Below are positions 1-8,400 of a stretch of 64,000 nt of DNA, piece after piece (positions within the stretch are counted from its first letter, which is position 1; each line of letters begins with the position of its first letter). The stretch comes from Oscillospiraceae bacterium (GTDB taxonomy: Bacteria; Bacillota; Clostridia; Oscillospirales; Ruminococcaceae), in assembly GCA_017415165.1 (NCBI GenBank), contig JAFQIY010000033.1:25658-89657 (forward strand), given 5' to 3'. The notes beneath the pieces were generated by a model. It had not been told where the DNA came from. It did no database searches and was given only the letters and a program-made list of their open reading frames with translations. A program made the translations under genes and the position numbers.

Positions 1-161
1 TTTCCGACCACTGCTCAAACATTGCGGTTTACGTTCTCGGTACACAGAAAAAGCCTACCGTCCTCAACCGTCACGAGTACATTCAGACTCAGCACGCAGG
101 CGGTGACGAGGCTTTCAACAATCTTACAAAGGAATATATGGCAAAGTACAGCTTACAGTAA
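1..161 (+). CDS. C-terminal end of an unrecognised protein (partial)
   Basis: An open frame (codons in phase with position 3) runs in from the left edge and stops with TAA at 159-161. It encodes about 52 residues that begin SDHCSNIAVYVLG and end KEYMAKYSLQ. Codon use matches the neighbours and a clean hairpin terminator follows, so this is a real gene end. I do not recognise the family from this short tail. Its position upstream of two oxidoreductases and a GH9 enzyme suggests sugar metabolism, but that is only inference. Confidence 0.7.
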   Translation, partial: SDHCSNIAVYVLGTQKKPTVLNRHEYIQTQHAGGDEAFNNLTKEYMAKYSLQ

Positions 162-170
162 TGGCTCTTT

Positions 171-214
171 CAGCACCGTCCCAACATAATAATGTCAGGT
201 ACGGTGCTGTTTTT
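171..214 (+). terminator. Rho-independent terminator or attenuator
   Basis: A perfect 9-bp stem, CAGCACCGT at 171-179 and ACGGTGCTG at 201-209, is followed by six T. No convincing promoter lies between it and the next gene at 250, so it may only partly block transcription into the dehydrogenase operon. Confidence 0.75.
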
Positions 215-249
215 ATAACGTAAATTTACCAAAAGGAGGCAAAATTGTT

Positions 250-1431
250 ATGGATAATTTTACATTCCACAGTCCCACCGAGTTCGTTTTCGGCAGAGGT
301 ACCGAAAATGAGTGCGGCAAGTACGTCAAGAAATACGGCGGAAGCAAGGTGCTTATCCACTATGGCGGAGGTTCGGCAATAAAATCGGGACTTCTTGACC
401 GTGTGAAGAAATCCCTTGACGCAGAAGGAATTGCTTACTGCGAGCTTGGCGGAGTACAGCCTAATCCCCGTGATACAAAGGTTTACGAGGGTATTGAGCT
501 TTGCCGTAAGGAAAATGTTGACTTTATTCTTTCCGTAGGCGGCGGCTCCTGTATCGACAGCGCAAAGGCAATTGCAATAGGCGTGCCTTACGACGGCGAT
601 TTCTGGGATTTCTACACAAGAAAGGCTGAAATAAAAACAGCTCTCCCTATCGGTACGGTGTTGACAATTGCAGCGGCAGGCAGCGAGGGCTCAGGCGGTT
701 CTGTAGTCACTAAGGAGGACGGAATGTTAAAGCGTGATGCAGGTTCTGACCTTATGCGTCCGAGATTTTCCGTGCTCAATCCTGAACTGACCTGCACACT
801 TCCTGCATATCAGACAGGCTGTGGCGCAACAGATATTATGGCGCACGTTTTCGAGCGCTACTTCACAAACACAAAGGAAGTTGAAATTACCGACAGACTT
901 TGTGAAGCGGTGTTGCTGACAATGATTAAGGAAACTCCGAGAGTTATTGCTGACCCGAACAACTATGAAGCAAGAGCAAACATTATGTGGGCTGGTACGG
1001 TTGCGCACAACGACATTGTTGGCGTGGGCAGAAGTCAGGACTGGAACAGCCACGGCATTGAACACGAATTGTCAGGCTTGTACGACTGTGCTCACGGAGC
1101 AGGTCTTGCGGTTGTAATGCCTGCGTGGATGGAGTTTGTTATGCACCACGACGTTATGCGTTTTGCTCAGATGGCAACAAGAATATGGGGCTGTGAAATG
1201 AACTTTGAAAATCCCGAAGAAACCGCAAAGCAGGGCATTAAGGCATTCAGAAAGTTCCTCCACGAAATCGGTATGCCAATCAATTTTGAGGAGCTTGGCG
1301 CAAAGGAAGAGGACATTCCAGCCCTCGTTGAAAAGCACGGCGTAGGCGACGGACAGACCTGGGGATTTGTACGTCTTTCTGCGGCTGATATTACAGAAAT
1401 TCTTACAATTGCGGCACACGCAACACTTTAA
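250..1431 (+). CDS. Iron-containing alcohol dehydrogenase, YqhD/BdhA type
   Basis: Encodes a 393-residue group III (iron-dependent) alcohol dehydrogenase, which typically reduces aldehydes with NAD(P)H in the cytoplasm. The nucleotide-binding GGGS motif is at residues 97-100. The four metal ligands of the family are visible as D195, H199, H268 and H282, in close register with E. coli YqhD, and length is normal. A strong AAAAGGAGG site sits about 10 bases before the ATG. The SDR gene follows after 18 bases and GH9 after that, so the three are probably co-transcribed. The substrate cannot be read from sequence; a butanol dehydrogenase-like or general aldehyde-detoxifying role is likely. Confidence 0.9.
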   Translation: MDNFTFHSPTEFVFGRGTENECGKYVKKYGGSKVLIHYGGGSAIKSGLLDRVKKSLDAEGIAYCELGGVQPNPRDTKVYEGIELCRKENVDFILSVGGGSCIDSAKAIAIGVPYDGDFWDFYTRKAEIKTALPIGTVLTIAAAGSEGSGGSVVTKEDGMLKRDAGSDLMRPRFSVLNPELTCTLPAYQTGCGATDIMAHVFERYFTNTKEVEITDRLCEAVLLTMIKETPRVIADPNNYEARANIMWAGTVAHNDIVGVGRSQDWNSHGIEHELSGLYDCAHGAGLAVVMPAWMEFVMHHDVMRFAQMATRIWGCEMNFENPEETAKQGIKAFRKFLHEIGMPINFEELGAKEEDIPALVEKHGVGDGQTWGFVRLSAADITEILTIAAHATL

Positions 1432-1449
1432 TAAAAGGAGAGAAATATT

Positions 1450-2202
1450 ATGGTAAACGTAAAGGGAAGATGGGCACTTATCACAGGTGCAAGCAGAGGT
1501 ATCGGCTACCTCACAGCAATTTTTATGGCGGAGCAGGGCTGCAACCTTATCCTCCACAGCAGAAAGTCTGAAAACTGCGACAAGGTTCTCGCAGAGGTAA
1601 AGGCACTGGGCGTTGATGCTCACGTTGTTGCAGCTGAGCTTTCCGACCTTGACGCTGTTGAAAAGATGCTTGCTGAAATCGACGCTCTCGGTATGACCGT
1701 TGATATCGTGCTGAACAACGCTGGTCTGCAGATTGCTTACAGAAACGAGTATTTCAAGACACCTGTTTCCGACTACACAGAAAGCTTCAAAATCAATACA
1801 ATTGCTCCTGCAATGATTTGCTACCACTTTATGCCTAAGATGATTGAAAACGGCTTCGGCAGAATTCTCAACACAACAAGCGGTATCCGCCTTGAACCTG
1901 AGCAGGCAGGCTACTCCGCAAGTAAGGCTGCCCTCGATAAAATCACAATCGACCTCGGCTCAACCGTTGACGGTACAGACGTTTGTATCAACCTTACTGA
2001 CCCGGGCTGGTGCAGAACTGACCTTGGCGGACCACACGCTCCTAACGCGCCTGAAAGCGCAATTCCGGGAATTGTTGTGGGTGCTTTCATCGACGACAAG
2101 AAGTCAGGCAGATACCTTAATGCGCCTTTCTTTACAGGTATGACTCTTGAGGACGCTGTAAAGAAGGCAGAAGCGGAGTTTGACAGTCCATACGAAAAAT
2201 AA
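1450..2202 (+). CDS. Short-chain dehydrogenase/reductase (SDR)
   Basis: A 250-residue classical SDR oxidoreductase. It shows the Rossmann glycine motif TGASRGIG (residues 12-19), the NNAG structural motif (89-92) and the catalytic S144, Y155 and K159 (YSASK). Length is that of a classical single-domain SDR. It lies 18 bases behind the iron alcohol dehydrogenase, with a GGAGAG ribosome site, and is followed closely by GH9. It probably reduces a keto group on a sugar or short alcohol, but SDR substrate cannot be predicted from these motifs. Confidence 0.88.
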   Translation: MVNVKGRWALITGASRGIGYLTAIFMAEQGCNLILHSRKSENCDKVLAEVKALGVDAHVVAAELSDLDAVEKMLAEIDALGMTVDIVLNNAGLQIAYRNEYFKTPVSDYTESFKINTIAPAMICYHFMPKMIENGFGRILNTTSGIRLEPEQAGYSASKAALDKITIDLGSTVDGTDVCINLTDPGWCRTDLGGPHAPNAPESAIPGIVVGAFIDDKKSGRYLNAPFFTGMTLEDAVKKAEAEFDSPYEK

Positions 2203-2211
2203 GGTGATTGT

Positions 2212-3798
2212 ATGATTTATATTAATCAGTCGGGGTATTTTACGGACGGAACAAAGCGTGCCGTGATGATTAATCCTGCTGAAAAATTCGATATTCTCGA
2301 CAACAGCGGAAAGGCTGTCTTTTCGGGCAGCGTGAAGCACTTCGGCTTTGATGAGTGTTCAGGCGATAATGTGTACACGGCAGACTTTTCGGAGCTTACC
2401 GAACAGGGCACGTTTACAATCCGTACCGACAGCGGCGATGTGTCCAAAAAGTTTGAAATCGGCGCAAAGGTATACGACAAGCTTTTTGACGACGTGTCAA
2501 AAGCGTTCTATTATCTGCGCTGCGGCTGTGGTCTTGACGAGAAGCACGCGGGCGTCTACAAGCACGGAAAATGCCACTGCACAAAGGCTGTGCTATGGGA
2601 GGATAACTCCGTTGAAATTGAGGCAAGCGGCGGCTGGCACGACGCAGGGGACTACGGCAGATACGTTACCGCAGGTGCGGTTGCCCTTGCACATATTCTG
2701 TATGGCTATACGCTGTTTCCGAATGCCTTTGATAAGCAAAATCTTAACATTCCCGAAAGCGGAAACGGCGTCCCCGATATGCTTTCCGAATGCAGATATG
2801 AGCTGGAATGGCTGCTGAAAATGCAGAGAGACGACGGCGGTGTCTATCATAAGCTTACCACTAAGGGGCACGCCGCATTTGTAATGCCCGAGGACGATAA
2901 GGGTCAACTTTATCTGCTACCCGTTTCGTCAATGGCAACCGCGGATTTTGCGGCAGTCTGTGCACTTGCATACCGTGTGTATAAAAAATTCGACAGCAAC
3001 TTTGCTGACAAGCTTCTTGCGGCAGCTGAAAAGGCTGAAAAGTGGCTTGAAGCAAATCCTGATTTCCTTTTCAATAATCCGAAAGAGTGCACAACAGGCG
3101 GCTACGGCGAATGGAAGGACGATGACAACCGTTTCTGGGCGTATGCCGAATTGTTTGCGGCAACGGAAAAAGAAGTGTACTATGATAAAATGATGCTTGC
3201 GCTGGAAAAGGATTTCCCGATAACTCAGCTTGGTTACGCTTCCGTAGGCGGTCTGGGTGCGCTTGCGTATATGACCTGCGGACGTAATGATGAGTTGTCC
3301 GAAAGATTCAGAAACGCTTATACTGCCGAAGCGGAAAAGCTTGCTGAAACTGCTGAAAAAAGCGGATACGGTGCAGCAATGACAGACAAGCATTACTTCT
3401 GGGGCAGCAATATGAACCTTATGAAGCACGCTATGATTTTTGCAATCGCAACAGCCTGCGGTGAAAAGGATTTTACAGTGTACGCACAGAAACAGCTTGA
3501 CGTGCTGATGGGCGTCAATGCCCTCGGAATAAGCTATGTAACGGGCAACGGATATTACCGCTGCAACTATCCTCATCTGCGCCCCTCATCAGCGGACGGC
3601 ATTGAGGAGTGTATCCCCGGAATGGTAATCGGCGGACCGAACAGCAGACCCGTCGAACCTACCGCACGTCAGTATATCCCCGAGGGTACGCCGCCGATGA
3701 AGTCCTATGTGGACAGGGAGGAGTTCTATTCCCTCAACGAAATCACGATTTACTGGAATTCTCCCGCAGTGTTTGCACTGGCATTTCTTATGAAATAA
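2212..3798 (+). CDS. Glycoside hydrolase family 9 enzyme, apparently cytoplasmic
   Basis: A 528-residue GH9 protein with an N-terminal immunoglobulin-like domain (about residues 1-85, opening IYINQSGYF as in CelD-type cellulases) and an (alpha/alpha)6 barrel. The catalytic aspartates lie in DAGDYGRY (144-151; D144 and D147), and the acid glutamate is E510 in the C-terminal SLNEITIYWNSP motif. The HLRPSSAD segment matches the conserved GH9 histidine region. There is no signal peptide and no dockerin or cell-wall module, unlike secreted cellulases. A cytoplasmic exo-acting glucosidase on imported cello- or mixed-linkage oligosaccharides is therefore likely. It starts 9 bases after the SDR stop, with the ribosome site overlapping the SDR end. 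Confidence 0.88.
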   Translation: MIYINQSGYFTDGTKRAVMINPAEKFDILDNSGKAVFSGSVKHFGFDECSGDNVYTADFSELTEQGTFTIRTDSGDVSKKFEIGAKVYDKLFDDVSKAFYYLRCGCGLDEKHAGVYKHGKCHCTKAVLWEDNSVEIEASGGWHDAGDYGRYVTAGAVALAHILYGYTLFPNAFDKQNLNIPESGNGVPDMLSECRYELEWLLKMQRDDGGVYHKLTTKGHAAFVMPEDDKGQLYLLPVSSMATADFAAVCALAYRVYKKFDSNFADKLLAAAEKAEKWLEANPDFLFNNPKECTTGGYGEWKDDDNRFWAYAELFAATEKEVYYDKMMLALEKDFPITQLGYASVGGLGALAYMTCGRNDELSERFRNAYTAEAEKLAETAEKSGYGAAMTDKHYFWGSNMNLMKHAMIFAIATACGEKDFTVYAQKQLDVLMGVNALGISYVTGNGYYRCNYPHLRPSSADGIEECIPGMVIGGPNSRPVEPTARQYIPEGTPPMKSYVDREEFYSLNEITIYWNSPAVFALAFLMK

Positions 3799-3804
3799 AG
3801 GCTT

Positions 3805-3839
3805 AAAATTGACCCGAAATTTTCTCGGGTCAATTTTTT
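3805..3839 (+). terminator. Rho-independent terminator of the ADH-SDR-GH9 operon
   Basis: A long stem with GACCCGA (3811-3817) against TCGGGTC (3825-3831), extended by AAAATT and AATTTT, ends in a T run. Confidence 0.9.
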
Positions 3840-3907
3840 GTATATAATCGCACACAAATGTTCGACAAAATTTGTGCAAAAAATCGAACAAAATTTTCGA
3901 AAAACGC

Positions 3908-3969
3908 TTGACAAATCAGAACGGTTGTTCTATAATATAAATCAGAACAAATGTGCAGAACAAATGTAC
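3908..3969 (+). promoter_or_regulatory. Promoter with embedded LexA (SOS) box and two further boxes
   Basis: A consensus sigma-A promoter: TTGACA at 3908-3913, a 17-bp spacer and TATAAT at 3931-3936. The spacer contains GAACGGTTGTTC (3919-3930), a perfect GAAC-N4-GTTC palindrome as bound by Firmicute LexA. Two more near-boxes follow, 13 bp apart and just past the expected start point: GAACAAATGTGC (3945-3956) and GAACAAATGTAC (3958-3969). An inverted near-box CACAAATGTTCG lies upstream at 3853-3864, and a CGAA-N7-TTCG palindrome sits near 3885-3899. LexA bound here would block the promoter, so DNA-damage induction of the next gene is predicted. Confidence 0.75.
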
Positions 3970-4011
3970 AAATGCGCAGAGAAAAAAAGATGCGCCGAAA
4001 GGATTTTTATT

Positions 4012-4269
4012 ATGACAACTTCCAATGCAAGAAAGCTTACCTCTGAAAAGAATATTACAATGACACGCCGTGTTGCAAGAAAAAATTATCTGCTTGCACA
4101 GAAGCTTGCAGGTGTGCTTATGCTCGTGTTTGTCGCAGTATCATTTATGATTGGCGGACATTTTGTTGCATCTGCTATACTTGTGCCATTTGCGCTTGCA
4201 GCGCTTTTTTCCAAGGAAAAGGTGCTCGATTTCGGCATTTTTTCCAACAATGTAAGATACTATAAATAA
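4012..4269 (+). CDS. Small two-helix membrane protein, probably SOS-induced
   Basis: An 85-residue protein of unrecognised family. I chose the ATG at 4012 because GAAAGGA lies just upstream; an in-frame extension to 3838 would run through the promoter. The first 35 residues are basic and polar. Two adjacent hydrophobic segments follow (about residues 36-50 and 52-65), then a short charged tail. Small SOS-controlled membrane proteins that halt division (YneA, SidA) are known in other bacteria, but this protein has no LysM domain and no visible similarity to them. The link to DNA damage rests only on the upstream LexA-like boxes. Confidence 0.7.
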   Translation: MTTSNARKLTSEKNITMTRRVARKNYLLAQKLAGVLMLVFVAVSFMIGGHFVASAILVPFALAALFSKEKVLDFGIFSNNVRYYK

Positions 4270-4278
4270 TTATTTCGG

Positions 4279-4307
4279 TTGCATAAAAAATATTTTTGAT
4301 TTATAAT
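4279..4307 (+). promoter_or_regulatory. Predicted sigma-A promoter of the lipoprotein gene
   Basis: TTGCAT at 4279-4284, a 17-bp spacer and TATAAT at 4302-4307, with GGGAGGAATT before the ATG at 4373. Confidence 0.6.
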
Positions 4308-4372
4308 TGTATTGTGAAAAATATCAGCCGCTTGAATTGTATTTATTATGAATACATCTTGGGAGGAATTAT

Positions 4373-5323
4373 ATGAAAAAATATTTTTTAGCTGCAGCAA
4401 TATCTACGGTGCTGCTCCTGACCGCCTGCGGGAGCAATTCGGACAATACCGCCGAAACATCGGCTTTAACATTACCGCAGACCTCGGAAACAACCCTGAA
4501 CAGCGTTACCGAAATGACCGTTCCTGCATTTGAGCCTGAGTGGGTGGAAACGATAGTCACAAGCCCTGCGTATAATGCTGACAATGACGAGCCAGCCGTT
4601 ACGACAACCTCGGTTTGCTCAGTGCCGCTGGAAACTGTTGAGTTTGTTTCGGAAACAACTGCTGTTCAGACCGCTGAAACAGCTGCGGAGACCTCCATTG
4701 CAGTAACCGCTGTGGAAACAACAGTGGCTTACACCGCTGAAACAGGAACAGAAGCTTCTGAGGACGGGGAAAATGAGGACGTTTTCTTTGAAGCCTATGT
4801 TTACGGTGTTGAGGAAAACGCCGTCCTTGTGGGAATGAAGGGCGACACGTTTATCGGTCCTGACGGCACAGATGTGTATATATTCGGTAAGTATGACGTT
4901 GAAGCAGGCGATACCGTGAGCATTGTCTTTACTGAGGAGGTCGGCATAGACGATTTCTATCCGCCCGAAATCCGTGAGCAGTTTATTGTCAGCCTTGAAA
5001 AGGTTGAATATGCGCAGGATTACGATTTGCCTTATGACAGCGGAGATTATGATGTTCCTGATGTTGCACTTTCTGAAAATGAGTACGCCGCATATGTTAC
5101 TGATGTTTATGAAAATAAGAACGGCGGATATTCACTTGTTGTTGAGGCTTATGACGTTATGGGATATTACTCTCCTGTCCCGATTTCACTGTACAGCGAA
5201 ACGGAATTCTCCGTGGGCGATTGGGTCAAGGTTGAGTTTGCCCCCGAAACCTGTTTTATGGAAACTTCTCCTTTGCAGGTTGCAAAGCAGGATATATTGA
5301 GTATTGAGCTGATTGATTATTGA
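4373..5323 (+). CDS. Secreted lipoprotein with Thr-rich linker and two similar C-terminal domains
   Basis: A 316-residue predicted lipoprotein. The signal peptide ends in the lipobox LTAC (Cys at residue 19), so the mature protein should be membrane-anchored outside the cell. Residues about 25-135 are rich in Thr, Ser, Glu and Ala with repeated ETTA/ETSA-type motifs, an extended linker that may be glycosylated. The rest holds two related beta-rich segments of about 75-80 residues. Each begins with a YVYGV/YVTDV strand and ends in a GDTVSIVF/GDWVKVEF strand followed by SLEKVE/SIELID, which suggests an internal duplication. No enzyme motif is seen and the function is unknown. Confidence 0.8.
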   Translation: MKKYFLAAAISTVLLLTACGSNSDNTAETSALTLPQTSETTLNSVTEMTVPAFEPEWVETIVTSPAYNADNDEPAVTTTSVCSVPLETVEFVSETTAVQTAETAAETSIAVTAVETTVAYTAETGTEASEDGENEDVFFEAYVYGVEENAVLVGMKGDTFIGPDGTDVYIFGKYDVEAGDTVSIVFTEEVGIDDFYPPEIREQFIVSLEKVEYAQDYDLPYDSGDYDVPDVALSENEYAAYVTDVYENKNGGYSLVVEAYDVMGYYSPVPISLYSETEFSVGDWVKVEFAPETCFMETSPLQVAKQDILSIELIDY

Positions 5324-5333
5324 TTGTAAAACA

Positions 5334-5390
5334 AACGGCAGGATTTGCAGCTGCGTTACGCAGGTATAAATCTTGCCGTTCTGCTTTTAT
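5334..5390 (+). terminator. Hairpin behind the lipoprotein gene
   Basis: AACGGCAGGATTT (5334-5346) pairs with AAATCTTGCCGTT (5369-5381), with one G-T wobble. The T run behind it is weak, so termination may be completed by the next hairpin. Confidence 0.5.
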
Positions 5391-5425
5391 AAAGTTATCC
5401 GCGACATTATCGGAATATAAAAAGT

Positions 5426-5460
5426 ACAGCTGCCACATTAAATGTGACAGCTGTCTTTTT
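5426..5460. terminator. Bidirectional terminator between convergent genes
   Basis: ACAGCTGCCACATT (5426-5439) pairs with AATGTGACAGCTGT (5441-5454). It has a T run on the right and an A run on the left, so it can serve both the lipoprotein gene and the leftward giant gene ending at 5488. Confidence 0.8.
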
Positions 5461-5487
5461 AGTCAATTTGATTGACAGTGTTAGTAA

Positions 5488-8400
5488 TTAAGAAGCATAA
5501 GTGAGTTCAATTGTGAATGTACACTCTGAATCAGGATTTGCCTGCTCCACATAAATAAGAAGATTACCTGGAGAAACTCCCTCAGGTGTTTCCAATACGA
5601 AAGAGCCAGCGTATGTGTCTGTTTCTGTATTCGGCTCATAGGTAGAAGTCGTAATCCACGTAAAATCAGGATTAATACATAGTCCTGCATAACCAGAAAC
5701 CCAAGCATCTGGGTTTGCTGTATTATTTACAGAGTAATTAAGTGTAATTGATCTGATATCATTAATTGTCTTACCTTCTTCAAGAAGTGCAGAAATGTCT
5801 ATCGAACATTGTTCAAACATATCATTTGCAAAGTCATACTCTGTATCATTTTCACCTGTTTTTGAGCCATACACAGACTTGTATGTGCAAGTGTTGCCAT
5901 TTACAGTCCAGAATGAAACTTCTTCTTCCCCTGTATCTTCTACGACAACCAGCTTACCCTTAACGAGTTTAAGAGCAAAACCTTCGTGTTTTTCATCGAG
6001 AACGATGCTGCCTGCATGATATGTGCCCTTGACTGTAGCTACAACGTAACCTTTCTTGAGTGCAGCAACGTTGCCATTCTTGTCAAGAATTGTTACTGTA
6101 ATCTTGCTGTTGTCTCCCAAAATTCTACTGATATAACCTGTGGCAGTAATCTTGCTGCCCTGATTCATAACGAGGTTAGTGTCAGCGTAAATTGCTACAT
6201 TCTTAGCTGTAATGCCTCCGGAAGCTTTTACATCACCTTCAAGGAAAAGGGTTCCAGTTGCCTTTATTTTATCAGCGGTTATAGCATTTTCATTACCACG
6301 GAGATCAATATCCTTTCCTGCAATAGATGTAAGTAAGCCTGTGTTGCAATTTTCAATAAACACATAGTTCTTGCCAGCGTTGATTGTGTACTTAGCAGGA
6401 GCACCATTCTTCACTGCACCCATATTTACCATTCTAAATACTGTTTCAACTGTAAGTGTAAGGTTGCCTGTAAAGTTGAAGTTCACTTCATCAGCACAAG
6501 TAATGATAATAGTCCTGCAAGTACCAGCCTTAGGGAACTTGATTGCAGCGTTAGCGTTGTAGTCATCGCGAAGTGTGATTTTGTAAATAGCTTCGGAATT
6601 GTTTTCTGCTTCGATAACCTCAACTACTTCGCCCCAAGTAGCATATGCATCAAGTTCAGTTGGTTCTTCTTCGCCAATTGCTATTTCTACATAGAGCACC
6701 TTGCCCATATAGCAGATATCCTTGCCCATCTGTGTGAAGCCGTATTCAACATCTTCATTTGCAGGAGCAATATCGTTTGTAAGCTTATCAACGCTTACAG
6801 TCTTTGTTGTAAGAACAGCCTGACCGTTTGCAACTTCACCTGTGATTTTGAGTGTACCTGTGAAATCAGTGTCCTTACCTGTGAATGTGAGAGCCTTAGC
6901 GCCTTCTTCGTATCTGATAGCACTGTTGCTGGAAAGTGCTTCAAGAGCCTTGATTGAGGACTTTGTTGTTGCCGCAGAAATCAAAAGTGTACCTGGGGCA
7001 CTTTCAGCTTTACCAAGAACAAGCTTAGTAACGTTGAATACCTTGCCTGTTGTAAGGTTGTTATCTACCTTAACTTCGCCGAAGCCTGTGATATCAGCCT
7101 TAGCTGTATCTGCAGACTCGCCCCTCCAGTTGAGAACAGACTTAGCGCCGCCCTTGATAGCTGTTACGTTGCCGTAGAGATCGTCAACTGTAAGGTTCTT
7201 CTTAGCAGTAATTGTAAGGGACTTGCCTGTTGTTACAAATGCAATATTTTGGATTGAAAGGTCTGTATTTGCTGTGATAGCTGTTGCCTTGCCTATGTCG
7301 ATTGTGCGGGGGGCACCATCAACTGTAAGCTTAACGGATTTCGCATACTTAGGAAGTGTAAACTTAGCAGGAGCAATGTCCTTCTTGATTGTGATAACAT
7401 ACTCTGCATTGTTATCCTTAGCCGCGTCAATCTCTGCAACTGCCAATTCATAGTTTGAATAATCCTTGTCATCTTCTTCACTGTCAGGGTCTGTGGAAAC
7501 TATTACTGCACCAGGATATTCAGCCTTGATTGTCTTGCCGTAGCAGTAAGCCTTCATTTCGCCGTCATTGTTTGTGATGCTAATCTTGTCAGCAAAGTTT
7601 TCTTTCTTTGTGTAAAGAATTGCTGTGCCGCTTTCGAGGTTACTGTATACGCCATTATCCATAATGAGAACATTAATTGTTGTGTCGTTTCCAATTGCCT
7701 CGCCGATGCCTTCAAGTGTTACCTTAGGAAGAACGCCGTTTTCCTTGTTAAGCTCAATAGTAGAATTTACTGTAGCAGTCTTGATAGCAGCTGATGCCTT
7801 AGCACCGCTGAGTTCAAGGTAGCCGTCAAGTACATTAACGCCCGTTGCCTTGCCGCCCTTAACCCATACGGCGCCGCTGACCTTGTCAAATGTAGCGAGG
7901 TTCTGAACTATAAAATCGCCATCTATGTTGGATGTCTTTGTACCTGAAAGCTTGCCGATGCATTCGATATCGCCCTTAGCTGTAAGTGTAGCGTCCTTAC
8001 CAACAGCGATATCAATTGTACCCTTCTTGTTGGATACATCGATTGTGATGAATCTGTCGAATGTTACATCGTAAGGTATTGTAAGCTTTGTGCCTGTGAA
8101 TGTGAGTGTAGCATTACCTGTAAAAGTAATGCTCTTAGCATTCTTAGGAAGTGCAAACTTTGCATCGAGTGTAAGGTCTGTGTTTACTTCAATGATGTAG
8201 TCAGCTTCAGGGTCAGTGATGTCTGCAAAGAGAAGCTCAAAGTTAGGATAGTTGCCTACCTTGGTTTCTTCAGAAATTTCTTCACCCTTGTAAAGGTCAA
8301 GCGCTGTGCCTACCTCTGCCTTGATAGACTTTGTCTTTGCATAGTAGTATGCTGTGAGTTCTTCGCCGTCTTCGAGTGCTGTTTTGTTCTTAACAACGAT

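Noticed and set aside
1072-1827. A 251-codon open frame on the minus strand across ADH and SDR
   Set aside because: It spans two well-supported genes in the other direction and encodes a Cys/Asn/Val-rich, domain-free sequence.
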